A stretch of DNA of 64,000 nucleotides from JAWKMZ01 sp041391965 (GCA_041391965.1 JAWKMZ010000007.1:1-64000); one strand, 5' to 3'. Positions 53,338 through 63,149 are shown, counted from the first letter of the stretch. Notes: a model not told the origin generated them from the letters alone. Translations and numbers: made by a program.

Positions 53338-54696
53338 TTGAGCACTTTTAAGCAAGGAAGATATTCAGGATACTTAAGACCAATTTCGTACTTCATAGAT
53401 TTAAGTATTATAAATGGGTTTGCTGTATTTTATTTTTTTAAAAATATAGACGGTGTTGCATTTGTCCTAATAATGTCAATTGCTTGGATAATTATATCAA
53501 TAGCTTCAAGTTTTTACGAAGTTTATAGATACACACGCGAAGTGTCTATTTTAGCCTTAGTGTTACGTCAAATGTTGTTGTTTACATTAGTGATATTTGC
53601 ATTCTCTGGCTATAATCATAATTTAAATATATATCCCATTACAATATTTAAATATGTTGCAGTAATCTTTGTCTTCATAGCACTTTTAAAATTTGCTATT
53701 TATTACCTACTTCAAAAATACAGAGTCTCATTTGGAGGAAATTACAGAAATACTGTCATACTTGGTGCCAATAAAAAAACATTGGCACTTGAAAATTTCT
53801 TTAACAAAAACCCAGAGTATGGCTACATACATAAACGCACTTTTAACTTTAAGGGCAAGAGTGAGGCTGACCTTAAAGCGTGTTTTGACTATATAAAAAA
53901 AGAATTTATAGATGAGATATATTGTTCAATTTCGGAACTCACTAATAGTCAGATTAGCGAAGTTATTGATTTTGCTGATAACAATCTGAAAATATTAAAG
54001 TTTTTACCAGACAACAAGGATATTTATTCTAAAAAGCTGAAATATGAGTATTATGACTATATTCCAATACTCTCGCTTCGTATCATTCCTTTAGAAGATT
54101 CAATAAATACCATAATCAAACGAAGTTTTGATATCCTTTTTTCAAGTTTAGTTATTATTTTTATTCTGTCTTGGTTAACACCTTTGATCGCTATTTTAAT
54201 TAAACTCGAATCAAAAGGCCCTGTGTTTTTTAAACAATCAAGAAATGGCTTCAATTATAAAGAATTCGATTGTTATAAGTTTAGGTCTATGACACCTAAT
54301 AAAGATGCTAATTTATATCAAGCTACAAGAGGCGACCAACGCGTTACCAAAATGGGTAAATTTATAAGAAAAACGAGTATTGATGAGTTGCCTCAGTTTT
54401 TTAATGTGCTATTTGGAGATATGTCTGTTGTCGGACCAAGACCACATATGGTAAGCCATACCAATATGTATGCTAAACGAATAGATAAATTTATGGTACG
54501 CCATTTAGTAAAACCAGGCATTACAGGATTAGCTCAAATAAGCGGATTTAGAGGTGAAGTAGAAACGGATAAAGATATTATTGGACGTGTAAAGTATGAC
54601 ATCTTCTATATTGAAAATTGGTCACTTTTATTAGATTTAAAAATCATTCTTAAAACCTTTATAAATGCCGTTAAAGGTGAAGAAAAAGCCTACTGA
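53338..54696 (+). CDS. Initiating polyprenyl glycosylphosphotransferase (WcaJ-type)
   Basis: A 452-residue membrane enzyme that puts the first sugar-phosphate (usually glucose-1-P) on undecaprenyl phosphate. Four N-terminal helices (about 15-130), a cytosolic nucleotide-fold region, then the transferase core: KRSFDILFSSLVIIFILS, KFRSMTP, KMGKFIRKTSIDELPQFFNV and SVVGPRPHMV. The start codon is TTG at 53338. Its position at the end of the cluster and the CTAG-free sequence suggest it is resident, unlike the central block. Confidence 0.93.
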   Translation: MSTFKQGRYSGYLRPISYFIDLSIINGFAVFYFFKNIDGVAFVLIMSIAWIIISIASSFYEVYRYTREVSILALVLRQMLLFTLVIFAFSGYNHNLNIYPITIFKYVAVIFVFIALLKFAIYYLLQKYRVSFGGNYRNTVILGANKKTLALENFFNKNPEYGYIHKRTFNFKGKSEADLKACFDYIKKEFIDEIYCSISELTNSQISEVIDFADNNLKILKFLPDNKDIYSKKLKYEYYDYIPILSLRIIPLEDSINTIIKRSFDILFSSLVIIFILSWLTPLIAILIKLESKGPVFFKQSRNGFNYKEFDCYKFRSMTPNKDANLYQATRGDQRVTKMGKFIRKTSIDELPQFFNVLFGDMSVVGPRPHMVSHTNMYAKRIDKFMVRHLVKPGITGLAQISGFRGEVETDKDIIGRVKYDIFYIENWSLLLDLKIILKTFINAVKGEEKAY

Positions 54697-54698
54697 TT

Positions 54699-55472
54699 TT
54701 GAAACCAGAAGTTTCAATTATAACGCCCATTTTTAACTCTGAAGCCTTTATTAAAGCCACTTTAGACAGTGTTCTTAGTCAATCATTTAAAAACTGGGAA
54801 TTAATATTAGTCGATGACGCTTCTACAGACAACAGTATTTCAATTGTCGAAATTTACCTAAAAAAACATTCAAACATCACTTTAATAAAACAAGAAAGGA
54901 ATTCTGGTACTGCTGTTTGTAGAAATGTGGCAACAAAAGCAGCTAATGGAAATTATATCGCCTTTTTGGATGCTGATGATATTTGGCAACCATCCAAATT
55001 GGAAAAGCAAATAGCTTTTATGAAAACTCAAAACATTGAGGTCTGCTTTAGTAGCTATGACCTTATGGATGAAAAAGGCAATAATTTGTTTACTACCATC
55101 AAAGCTTTACCAAAACTTACTTATGATAAACTGTTAAAGTGTAATTATATAGGCAATTTGACAGGTATCTATAACGTCAAAACTTTAGGTAAAATCTACA
55201 CCTCAAAGTTAAGGAAACGACAAGATTGGCTTCTTTGGTTGTACGCTTTGCAACGTTCTAAAACTCCTGCCTTAAGTGTGCAAGAATCTTTAGCTTTTTA
55301 TCGTGTTAGAACAGACGGAATCTCATCAAATAAAAGCCAATTGATAAAATATAATTTTTTGGTCTATAAAGAAGGACTTAAATTTTCTACACTTAAATCA
55401 TTATTTTATTTATGCCTTTTCTTATTTGAGTATGTGTTTATAAAACCAAAACAAAGGATGAAACACAATTAA
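54699..55472 (+). CDS. Family 2 glycosyltransferase
   Basis: A 257-residue GT-A enzyme: VSIITPIFNSEAFIKATLDS, ILVDDASTDNSISIVEIYLK and FLDADDIWQPSKLEKQIAFM (DxD). The C-terminal region contains RKRQDWLLWLYALQRSKTP. The start codon is TTG at 54699, two bases after the previous stop. The donor sugar is unknown. It is the last gene of the + strand glycan locus; the convergent CapK-like gene begins its 3' end two bases later. Confidence 0.9.
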   Translation: MKPEVSIITPIFNSEAFIKATLDSVLSQSFKNWELILVDDASTDNSISIVEIYLKKHSNITLIKQERNSGTAVCRNVATKAANGNYIAFLDADDIWQPSKLEKQIAFMKTQNIEVCFSSYDLMDEKGNNLFTTIKALPKLTYDKLLKCNYIGNLTGIYNVKTLGKIYTSKLRKRQDWLLWLYALQRSKTPALSVQESLAFYRVRTDGISSNKSQLIKYNFLVYKEGLKFSTLKSLFYLCLFLFEYVFIKPKQRMKHN

Positions 55473-55474
55473 CA

Positions 55475-56782
55475 TTAAATATTTGATTTAAACTGCTTCA
55501 ATTTACCACTTTTTGAACGTTCTAATAAATCTTTCCGTTCAAATAAAATGGTCAAGCCTTTTTCTAAGTAAGTTTCCATTTCTGTTTTAATAGTTCTCGT
55601 TTTTTCTTCGGTCAGCGCTTCGACACTCACATAAATAATTTTAAAAGTATGTAATGTTAGTTGCTCAATCACAAATTCTTTGACATTGCCATCATTTTCA
55701 ATAATGCTTTTTGTGATATAGTAAAACGTCAATCCAGCTGCTTTTTTGCCGCTTGGTAAAATGGCGATATCGTTGGTTCTACCAACCAATGTTTCGAAAA
55801 TTGGCTTTTTTGGAGTGCTTTGCTTTGAAAGTATTCCAATATCTCCAATATCATAACGAATAAAAGGATGCGCTTTGTTGTAAAGTGATGTGATGACCAC
55901 ACGACCTTCTTCACCAAATGGCAAAACAGCATCCTGCTCATCCAATATTTCAACATATAAAGTTTCGCTATTGACTTGCCATTCACTCTTTGGATTTTGA
56001 AAGGCAATCAAATCCAATTCAGAAGCACCATATTCATTAATCACAGGAACGCCAAACTGCGTTTCCATGAGTTTTTTATCAGTTTCAAAAAGCATTTCTG
56101 AAGTGACAACACAAGCTTTCAATGTTGGGCATATAGTAGTCAAAACCAATTGGTTTCGCTCTAAAAACTTAGCAAACTGAACAATGCAGCTTGTATAACC
56201 ATTTATATAATCAAAAGCGGTTGTATTAAATTTTTTAAGGTGTTTTTCAAAAGCAACATCACTCAAATCAAACACCGAAAACCGAAAACGATTGCTCAAC
56301 CTATCTTTAAAACGTTCTTTATAATACCCTTTTGCATCTAACGGAATCCCATAAAATCGCGCTTGAGTTGAGGTGTTGAAATCCAGCCCAAACCAAGCAA
56401 AACGGTTTTGTATTTCGGCCCAAGTCATGGCATGGCAAAATTTGTCTTTGGCAAAAATAAAGGGATCACCAGACGAACCAGAGGTTTTATTGACATACAC
56501 ATTTTTAGTATTAAAACCCTCAGAAAGCCGTTCGTTTAAGGGTTGTTGCAAATGACGTTTGGTCATCACAGGAATAGAGTTCCAGTCTAAAGCAGAGGTG
56601 TTTTTTGCCAATGAGTTATAAAACGGATTGTGTTTTAAATGATAAGCAACAATGGCTTGCTTTTTTTCCTCAATGTAGGTGTTAAACTCCGTTTCATTTT
56701 TTTGAAGAACAGATTCTAATGCACGCTTGGCTTTCTTAATTGGAAACCCATTTAATTGCAACGAAATATCAAATACATTCAA
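55475..56782 (-). CDS. CapK/PaaK-like acyl-adenylate-forming enzyme
   Basis: A protein of about 435 residues with the phenylacetate-CoA-ligase/CapK fold: VNKTSGSSGDPFIFAKDKFC (AMP-binding loop), INEYGASELDLIAFQNP and PFIRYDIGDIGILSKQ. CapK-type proteins occur at capsule loci; the substrate is unknown. I use the TTG at 56782 (next residues NVFDISLQLNGFPIKKA); the ATG at 56866 would run through the purD promoter (56819-56852). The divergent gene is purD. Confidence 0.8.
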   Translation of the reverse strand: MNVFDISLQLNGFPIKKAKRALESVLQKNETEFNTYIEEKKQAIVAYHLKHNPFYNSLAKNTSALDWNSIPVMTKRHLQQPLNERLSEGFNTKNVYVNKTSGSSGDPFIFAKDKFCHAMTWAEIQNRFAWFGLDFNTSTQARFYGIPLDAKGYYKERFKDRLSNRFRFSVFDLSDVAFEKHLKKFNTTAFDYINGYTSCIVQFAKFLERNQLVLTTICPTLKACVVTSEMLFETDKKLMETQFGVPVINEYGASELDLIAFQNPKSEWQVNSETLYVEILDEQDAVLPFGEEGRVVITSLYNKAHPFIRYDIGDIGILSKQSTPKKPIFETLVGRTNDIAILPSGKKAAGLTFYYITKSIIENDGNVKEFVIEQLTLHTFKIIYVSVEALTEEKTRTIKTEMETYLEKGLTILFERKDLLERSKSGKLKQFKSNI

Positions 56783-56818
56783 AATAAAAACAGAATTTTT
56801 TGTAAAGTAAATAAAAAA

Positions 56819-56852
56819 TTGTCGTGAATTAGTGGCATTAATTTTATTTTTG
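56819..56852 (+). promoter_or_regulatory. Promoter of purD
   Basis: TTG (56819-56821), a 23-bp spacer, and TATTTTTG (56845-56852), an exact TAnnTTTG match 16 bp before the ATG. Its presence inside the longest reading of the divergent CapK-like gene argues for that gene's shorter TTG start. Confidence 0.6.
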
Positions 56853-56868
56853 CCCAAACAACACAAAC

Positions 56869-58140
56869 ATGACTATTTTAATTCTTGGTTCAGGCGGAAG
56901 AGAACACACATTTGCTTGGAAAATTGTTCAAAGTCCTTTATGCGATCACCTTTTTGTAGCACCTGGAAATTCAGGGACTGCACAAATTGCCGAAAATGTA
57001 AACCTAAGCGTTACCGACTTTCCTGCTATAAAAGCATTGGTTTTGGAAAAGCAGATTGATATGGTCGTTGTTGGACCAGAAGATCCATTGGTGCAAGGCA
57101 TTCACGATTTCTTTTTGAATGATGACACATTGAAACACGTATCAGTTATTGGACCCGAAAAAGCTGCTGCTGAATTGGAAGGCAGTAAAGAATTTGCCAA
57201 AGAATTTATGATGCGTCACAGCATTCCGACGGCTGCATACCAAAGTTTTAATGCTGATACTGTTGAAGAAGGCTATGCGTTTTTAGATACCTTAAATCCG
57301 CCTTATGTTTTGAAAGCCGATGGATTGGCAGCCGGAAAAGGCGTGTTAATTTTAAATGATTTGGACGAAGCAAAAGCTGAATTAAAAAGCATGTTGGTAG
57401 ATGCCAAATTTGGGAATGCAAGCTCTAAAGTGGTTATTGAGGAATTTTTGGATGGTATTGAACTCAGTTGTTTTGTGTTGACTGATGGGAAAAATTACAA
57501 AATTTTGCCAACAGCTAAAGATTACAAACGCATTGGCGAAGGTGATACAGGTTTGAACACAGGTGGTATGGGAGCCGTGTCTCCAGTACCTTTTGCAACA
57601 GACGATTTTTTGAGCAAAATTGAAGAACGCATTGTAAAACCAACCATTTCTGGACTCCAAAAAGACAAGTTGCCTTATAAAGGGTTTGTATTTATTGGCT
57701 TGATAAAAGTTGGTGACAACCCAAAAGTAATTGAGTATAATGTGCGCATGGGAGACCCTGAAACCGAAGTTGTGTTACCGCGTTTAAAAAATGATTTGGT
57801 TGAAATTTTCCAAGCAATTGCCAATCAAACCTTAGACAAAATTACGGTTGAAATTGACCAACGTGCTGCAACGACAGTGATGATGGTGTCTGGTGGTTAT
57901 CCTGAAGCTTATGAAAAAGGAAAAGAGATTACAGGATTGAACCTTGTGGAAGGCTCTATTCCTTTTCATGCTGGAGCTATTGTAAAAGATGGAAAAATTG
58001 TAACTTCTGGAGGACGTGTTATGGCAATGACCTCTTATGGAAACACCTATCAAGAAGCCATAAAAAAATCCTATCAAAATATAGAAAAACTACATTTTGA
58101 TAAGATGTATTATCGTAACGATATTGGTTTTGATTTGTAA
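56869..58140 (+). CDS. purD: Phosphoribosylamine--glycine ligase
   Basis: PurD (423 residues), the ATP-grasp enzyme of purine synthesis (phosphoribosylamine + glycine to GAR). ILILGSGGREHTFAWKIVQS at the N-terminus, VVGPEDPLVQGIHD, PPYVLKADGLAAGKGVLIL and NVRMGDPETEVVLPRL are diagnostic. Length is normal. It stands alone; upp for pyrimidine salvage is on the other strand 1.3 kb away. Confidence 0.97.
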   Translation: MTILILGSGGREHTFAWKIVQSPLCDHLFVAPGNSGTAQIAENVNLSVTDFPAIKALVLEKQIDMVVVGPEDPLVQGIHDFFLNDDTLKHVSVIGPEKAAAELEGSKEFAKEFMMRHSIPTAAYQSFNADTVEEGYAFLDTLNPPYVLKADGLAAGKGVLILNDLDEAKAELKSMLVDAKFGNASSKVVIEEFLDGIELSCFVLTDGKNYKILPTAKDYKRIGEGDTGLNTGGMGAVSPVPFATDDFLSKIEERIVKPTISGLQKDKLPYKGFVFIGLIKVGDNPKVIEYNVRMGDPETEVVLPRLKNDLVEIFQAIANQTLDKITVEIDQRAATTVMMVSGGYPEAYEKGKEITGLNLVEGSIPFHAGAIVKDGKIVTSGGRVMAMTSYGNTYQEAIKKSYQNIEKLHFDKMYYRNDIGFDL

Positions 58141-58144
58141 CGAA

Positions 58145-58354
58145 TTACGCTTCGTAATGAGACGTGGTGTCTTCATTAAAATCTTTCAACTGTTTCATCC
58201 AATAGGTAAAAGCAACAATACCAATTAGAAGAAAAATCCATGACATAAAGTTTGAACCAAACCAACTGTCAAGCTCCAAAGTTCTTAAAGCATCATAAGG
58301 CGCAAATAAGTGGTTTACAAATAAATCTTGTATCGCGTGAAAAAAGTCTATCAT
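58145..58354 (-). CDS. Small membrane protein (DUF6341-like)
   Basis: A 69-residue protein with one transmembrane helix (SNFMSWIFLLIGIVAFTYWM) preceded by FVNHLFAPYDALRTLELDSW and followed by a short acidic tail. It resembles a small flavobacterial family I know as DUF6341. Its stop codon comes 4 bp after the convergent purD stop. Function unknown. Confidence 0.7.
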   Translation of the reverse strand: MIDFFHAIQDLFVNHLFAPYDALRTLELDSWFGSNFMSWIFLLIGIVAFTYWMKQLKDFNEDTTSHYEA

Positions 58355-58493
58355 TGTAATAAATATTATATTTACACTGCAAAATTACATTTTTTTCATT
58401 TTAGAATTAGTAAAAATTAAAAAGAATATTACCAATTTAGCCTTAATTAACTTTATAATTTTAATAACCATACTTTTATAAAAACAGATTTAA

Positions 58494-59417
58494 ATGATTT
58501 CAAGTTTTTTTGGCAAGGCAAAACCCATTCATTTGGTGGTTATAAGTTCATTACTCTTATTGGTGTTTTGTGTTGCTAAACTTTATACCATTCACCAGCC
58601 TTTTACAATAGAACTTTTTATAAAGCAAGTCCTGCTTTTTGGTGTTTGTATGTTATCACTTTTTGTGTTGGATTTTTTTGTAAGCAAAAACAACCTTACT
58701 AAAAAAAACAGTTATAAAATATTAATGTTTGGATTGTTTATTGCCTTACTTCCAGAAACCATACTTAATTCAAAAATACTCATAGCGAATTTGTTTGTAT
58801 TGTTAGCTTTAAGACGTGTCATTAGTTTGCGTTCTCAAAAAGAAATTAAGAAAAAACTGTTTGATGCTGCCTTTTGGGTAACCATTGCAACGCTTTTTTA
58901 TTTTTGGGCATCGTTGTTTTATATTCTGATTTTTGCAGCTCTTTTTTTATATTCTATATCTGATATAAAAAACTGGATTATCCCTTTTGTTGCTATCATT
59001 TGTGTCTTGATTATTGGTGCTTCTTACATGATTGTGATGCAAATAGATTTTGAAACATATCTAAATGGGCTTGTTACTTTTAGTTTTGATTTTAGCCCAT
59101 TAAACTCCAAACGTATCATTATTGCAGCGACCTTATTGTTTTCTTACGGAGTTTGGGCATTGTTTTATTACGTAAAAAACATCAAAAACAAATCAAAAAG
59201 TTACAGACCTTCGTATGTGCTTATTATCATTTCGTTATTACTTGCGCTTTTAATTATCACCATTTCACCAAATAAAAATGGAAGTGAGTTTATTTTCTTA
59301 TTTGCACCATTGGCGATTATCTTTTCTAATTATTTAGAAGTTGTTTCAGAAAAATGGTTTAAAGAAGGACTCATTATAGTCCTAATTTTAGTGCCAATCA
59401 TAATGTTAATGTTGTAG
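58494..59417 (+). CDS. Polytopic membrane protein (DUF6427-like)
   Basis: A 307-residue protein with about 9 hydrophobic helices and almost no soluble domain (start MISSFFGKAKPIHLVVISSL). It resembles the flavobacterial DUF6427 family, which has no known function. The FGKAKPIH N-terminus is conserved in that family as far as I recall. It overlaps the convergent upp by 12 bp. It may share a divergent promoter region (58355-58493) with the small membrane protein. Confidence 0.65.
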   Translation: MISSFFGKAKPIHLVVISSLLLLVFCVAKLYTIHQPFTIELFIKQVLLFGVCMLSLFVLDFFVSKNNLTKKNSYKILMFGLFIALLPETILNSKILIANLFVLLALRRVISLRSQKEIKKKLFDAAFWVTIATLFYFWASLFYILIFAALFLYSISDIKNWIIPFVAIICVLIIGASYMIVMQIDFETYLNGLVTFSFDFSPLNSKRIIIAATLLFSYGVWALFYYVKNIKNKSKSYRPSYVLIIISLLLALLIITISPNKNGSEFIFLFAPLAIIFSNYLEVVSEKWFKEGLIIVLILVPIIMLML

Positions 59418-60065
59418 CTTTTCGCCAAAAGCCAAATCGCCAGCGTCGCCAAGTCCAGGAATAATATAACCTTTATCATTCAGTTTTTGATCTACAGCAG
59501 CAATCCACAAATGGGTGTCTTTTTTAAAATGATTGCTGATATAATCAATACCATCTTGCGCTCCAATAACGCAAACCAAATGAACCTCTTTAGGAATTCC
59601 AAAAGGTTTTAGTGCTTCAAAAGTTGCTACCAATGATTGTCCTGTTGCCAACATTGGATCTGCCAATATGAGAGTTTTGTTTTCCAAACTTGGACAAGCC
59701 AAATACTCGACCACAATTTCAAAACTATCTGGTTGCTTTTGATGTTGTCTATAAGCCGAAATGAAAGCATTTTGTGCATTGTCAAAATAAGTTAGTAATC
59801 CATTATGCAATGGTACACCAGCTCTTAAAATAGAACATAATACAATGTCGTTTTCGAGCAAATTCATCTCACAAGTTCCTAAAGGTGTGGTAATGGTTGA
59901 CGTTTTATAAGATAGCACTTTGCTCATTTCATAACCCAAAACTTCACCAATCCGTTCTATATTCCTTCTAAAACGCATACTGTCTTTTTGAATGTTGACA
60001 TCTCTGAGTTCTGAAATAAAAGTGTTTAGAATAGAATTTTTTTCTGATAAATTATGAATGTGCAT
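59406..60065 (-). CDS. upp: Uracil phosphoribosyltransferase
   Basis: Upp (219 residues) salvages uracil to UMP using PRPP. The PRPP-binding motif is LILADPMLATGQSLVATFEA, preceded by LENDIVLCSILRAGVPLHNG, and GIDYISNHFKKDTHLWIAAV and YIIPGLGDAGDLAFG complete the signature. Length is normal. It is a minus-strand gene whose 3' end overlaps the previous membrane protein. Confidence 0.96.
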   Translation of the reverse strand: MHIHNLSEKNSILNTFISELRDVNIQKDSMRFRRNIERIGEVLGYEMSKVLSYKTSTITTPLGTCEMNLLENDIVLCSILRAGVPLHNGLLTYFDNAQNAFISAYRQHQKQPDSFEIVVEYLACPSLENKTLILADPMLATGQSLVATFEALKPFGIPKEVHLVCVIGAQDGIDYISNHFKKDTHLWIAAVDQKLNDKGYIIPGLGDAGDLAFGEKLQH

Positions 60066-60141
60066 AAGGTTGTAACTATGTTTTTAAGTGGTAAAGTTAA
60101 TTAATTAGACCTATATTTACAGTTTTAAAAACTATTATCCT

Positions 60142-60750
60142 ATGTTTACCAGTATTGCCAATAAAATTTTTCAGGACGTCATTGAAAAATACCACATTAA
60201 AAACTCAGTAAATCAACCTTTTGTCAATAGGTATGATGAAAAAACAAATTTAATAGAACATTTACTGTATAGAAAATGTTGGATTGATACAGTTCAATGG
60301 CATTATGAAGATATTATTCGCGATCCACAAATAGACCCTGTGGCAGCTTTAAAATTAAAACGTCAGATTGATGCTTCAAATCAAGACAGAACTGACATGG
60401 TTGAATATATAGATAGTTATTTTCTTGAAAAATATAAAGCAGTAACTCCTAAAGCAGATGCAACCATCAATACCGAGAGTCCTGCTTGGGGTATTGACCG
60501 ATTATCTATTTTAGCTTTAAAAGTCTATCATATGAATGAAGAAGCAACACGTAAAGACGCTTCGGATGCTCATAAAGCAGCTTGTCAAAAAAAGCTGGAT
60601 GTTTTATTAGAACAACGTGTCGATTTATCAACAGCAATTGACACCTTACTTGACGACATTAAAAATGGCGATAAATACATGAAAGTGTACAAACAAATGA
60701 AAATGTACAATGACGATGAGCTAAATCCCGTACTGCGTTCTCAAAAATAG
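60142..60750 (+). CDS. DUF4254 protein
   Basis: A 202-residue soluble helical protein of the Bacteroidota DUF4254 family: IFQDVIEKYHIKNSVNQPF, LEHLLYRKCWIDTVQWHYED-like segment (shown as YRKCWIDTVQWHYEDIIRDP) and WGIDRLSILALKVYHMNEEA. The activity is unknown. It is followed 18 bp later by a GT9 glycosyltransferase, so the pair is probably co-transcribed. Confidence 0.85.
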   Translation: MFTSIANKIFQDVIEKYHIKNSVNQPFVNRYDEKTNLIEHLLYRKCWIDTVQWHYEDIIRDPQIDPVAALKLKRQIDASNQDRTDMVEYIDSYFLEKYKAVTPKADATINTESPAWGIDRLSILALKVYHMNEEATRKDASDAHKAACQKKLDVLLEQRVDLSTAIDTLLDDIKNGDKYMKVYKQMKMYNDDELNPVLRSQK

Positions 60751-60768
60751 AACTCCAAAACCAAAAAA

Positions 60769-61788
60769 ATGCCAAAACCTATCAAACATATATTGGTTAT
60801 CCGATTGTCTGCTATGGGTGACGTGGCTATGACTGTTCCTGTGTTAAGAGCATTTACTGAGCAATATCCTAACGTAAAGCTAACGGTTTTAACGCGAGCT
60901 TTTTTTGCGCCTTTTTTCCGAAATTTACCAAATGTTACCGTTTTTGCTGCAGAGGTTAATGGAAAACACAAAAGCATTTCTGGGCTTTATAAACTTTCAA
61001 AAGAACTCAAAAACCTCCATATGGATGCCATTGCCGATGTGCATAATGTCTTGCGAAGTTCTATTTTAAAATTTTTTTTATCAGGAATAAAAATTATTCA
61101 AATTGACAAAGGAAGAGCCGAAAAAAAAGCTTTGACTACTGGTAAAACATTTCATCAACTCAAAACTACACACCAACGTTATATAGATGTTTTTGATAAA
61201 TTAGGTTTTCCGATAAATTTGTCACAACCCAAATTTCCTGAACCAGTTAAATTAAATGATAAGCTAATTACTATTATTGGAAATGACACAAAAACCTTAA
61301 TAGGCATTGCACCTTTTGCGGCTTTTGAAGGTAAAATGTATCCTTTAAATTTAATGATAGAAGTTATTAAAACACTTTCAAACACTCATAAAATTTTACT
61401 TTTTGGAGGCGGAAAAAAAGAAATAGAACAACTAAATGCCTTAGAAAACAAGTACGATAATGTTATTAATTTAGCTGGAAAACTAACACTTGATGAAGAA
61501 TTAGATGTAATTTCAAATTTGGATGTCATGTTGTCCATGGATTCTGGCAATGCACATATTGCAGCCATGTTAGGAAAAAAAGTGGTGACACTTTGGGGTG
61601 TTACGCATCCTTTTGCTGGTTTTGCACCATTTAACCAACCTGATGATTTTGCTTTGCTTTCCGATAAAAATAAGTTTCCATTAATTCCAACCTCTGTTTA
61701 TGGTAACAAATGTCCAGAAACCTATAAAGATGTGATGAAAACAATTGAACCTAAGACCGTTGTTAAAAAAATAGAGCAGTTATTATAA
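60769..61788 (+). CDS. Family 9 glycosyltransferase (heptosyltransferase-like)
   Basis: A 339-residue GT-B enzyme of the WaaC/WaaF type: ILVIRLSAMGDVAMTVPVLR at the N-terminus, LIGIAPFAAFEGKMYPL, ILLFGGGKKEIEQLNAL, and MLSMDSGNAHIAAMLGKKVV with VTLWGVTHPFAGFAPF. It probably adds a sugar to the lipopolysaccharide core. With DUF4254 it forms a two-gene unit outside the main glycan locus. Confidence 0.9.
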   Translation: MPKPIKHILVIRLSAMGDVAMTVPVLRAFTEQYPNVKLTVLTRAFFAPFFRNLPNVTVFAAEVNGKHKSISGLYKLSKELKNLHMDAIADVHNVLRSSILKFFLSGIKIIQIDKGRAEKKALTTGKTFHQLKTTHQRYIDVFDKLGFPINLSQPKFPEPVKLNDKLITIIGNDTKTLIGIAPFAAFEGKMYPLNLMIEVIKTLSNTHKILLFGGGKKEIEQLNALENKYDNVINLAGKLTLDEELDVISNLDVMLSMDSGNAHIAAMLGKKVVTLWGVTHPFAGFAPFNQPDDFALLSDKNKFPLIPTSVYGNKCPETYKDVMKTIEPKTVVKKIEQLL

Positions 61789-61793
61789 AAAAA

Positions 61794-61815
61794 GCCCTAC
61801 TTAAAAAAGTAGGGC
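61794..61815 (-). terminator. Terminator downstream of the PaaE-like gene
   Basis: Hairpin GCCCTACTT / AAGTAGGGC with a 4-base A loop. The T run follows on the minus strand, so it stops transcription from the convergent PaaE-like gene; the + side (GT9 gene) has no T run. I see no gene in 61816-61990; a weak inverted repeat (AACTTTT/AAAAGTT) lies around 61911-61937. Confidence 0.65.
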
Positions 61816-61990
61816 GTGATTTTAACGCTCAATAGATAATCCCAATAAATAACGTCGTAATCTCTACTAAAGTATTAGGTTTAAAATAGAGCACCAACCA
61901 GATGTAAGAATAACTTTTTGTTTTTCGACGAAAAGTTAATTTTTAACGATTAAACACTAAAAAGTTAGACCATCTGTAGTATTGGCCTTT

Positions 61991-63046
61991 TTATATATCG
62001 TCATAATCAATGCTCACATTTGGTGTTATTGGATGTGCTTGACAGGTTAAAATGAGTCCTTCGGCCACTTCGCTATCTGTTAAAATATTATTTTGACGCA
62101 TTTTGACTTCACCTTCAGTAACGCGTGCCAAACAACTGCTGCAAATACCACCTTGACAAGAGTAAGGCGCATCTAAATCTTCATCTAAAGCTGCTTCAAG
62201 AATGGTTTGTTTTTGAGACATTTCAAATGAGGTGGTTTCTTCATCTAAAACAATGGTAATTTTTGTGTTTCCGTTTGGTGCAGATTCATCTTTAATCTCT
62301 GCGGTTTTAGCGGTTTTAAAAAGCTCAAAATGAATGTGTTCTTTTGGTATTTTGTGCTCTATCAATACATCTTTGATAACGTGAATCATTGCTTCTGGTC
62401 CACAAAGAAAAAAAGCATCAACTTCAATATGTTTGTATTTGTTTTTCATCACATAGTTGACTGTACTTTTTTCAATACGTCCAAATATAGAATCATCACC
62501 ATCTTCTTGACTAAACACAAATTGAATGGCAAAACGTTTGTTGTATTGATGCTGCAGTTTTAAAAGTTCTTCCAAAAACATCGTGTCATTTGTGTTTTTA
62601 TTACCATAAACTAAAATGACTTTGCTGTATATTTCTTCTTCTAAAGCACATTTTAGGATGCTTAAAACAGGTGTAATTCCGCTTCCAGCAGCAAAAGCAG
62701 CAATATTTTTAGTTTTAGAATCGTTAGGTTCAAAAACAAAATGACCTTTGGGTGATGCAACTTCTATAACATCACCAACTTTGAGTTGTTGATTGGCATA
62801 TGCCGAAAACGTACCATCTTTAACGGCCTTAATTGCAACTTTTAGCTCGCCACTTTTTGGTGAAGAACACAAAGAATAATCGCGTCGTAATTCGACATTA
62901 TCAATAGTAGTTTTTAGAGTTATATATTGACCTGCTTTAAATCTAAAAGTATCTTTTAAATGTTGTGGTACTTCAAAACTAATTGTTACAGCTTTATCGG
63001 TTTCTCTATGGATTTCTTTTATGGAGAGTTTGTGAAATTGAGACAT
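61991..63046 (-). CDS. NAD(P)H-flavin reductase with C-terminal 2Fe-2S ferredoxin (PaaE/Hcr-like)
   Basis: A 351-residue electron-transfer protein. N-terminal FAD domain with LRRDYSLCSSPKSGELK (RxYS), NAD domain with AAFAAGSGITPVLSILKCAL and FFLCGPEAMI, and a C-terminal 2Fe-2S domain with SCQGGICSSCLARVTEG and LILTCQAHP (four cysteines). It resembles PaaE, the reductase of phenylacetyl-CoA epoxidase, and other monooxygenase reductases, but no paaABC genes are here, so the acceptor is unknown. Confidence 0.88.
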   Translation of the reverse strand: MSQFHKLSIKEIHRETDKAVTISFEVPQHLKDTFRFKAGQYITLKTTIDNVELRRDYSLCSSPKSGELKVAIKAVKDGTFSAYANQQLKVGDVIEVASPKGHFVFEPNDSKTKNIAAFAAGSGITPVLSILKCALEEEIYSKVILVYGNKNTNDTMFLEELLKLQHQYNKRFAIQFVFSQEDGDDSIFGRIEKSTVNYVMKNKYKHIEVDAFFLCGPEAMIHVIKDVLIEHKIPKEHIHFELFKTAKTAEIKDESAPNGNTKITIVLDEETTSFEMSQKQTILEAALDEDLDAPYSCQGGICSSCLARVTEGEVKMRQNNILTDSEVAEGLILTCQAHPITPNVSIDYDDI

Positions 63047-63149
63047 GTATTATTTTTTTACAAAAGTAACAAATTGCATGTTTAATTAGTTTTGATTGTA
63101 ACAAAAACCATTTTATTTTTACTAATTGTTAAACGACAACCAAAAAGTT

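Noticed and set aside
56783..56866. N-terminal extension of the CapK-like protein (ATG at 56866)
   Set aside because: It would cross the purD promoter and encodes residues with no similarity to the family start; TTG at 56782 precedes the conserved N-terminus.
61794..61990. Possible small RNA or repeat element in the gap after the GT9 gene
   Set aside because: Only a terminator hairpin for the minus strand and a weak inverted repeat are seen; no promoter or conserved RNA motif supports an RNA gene.
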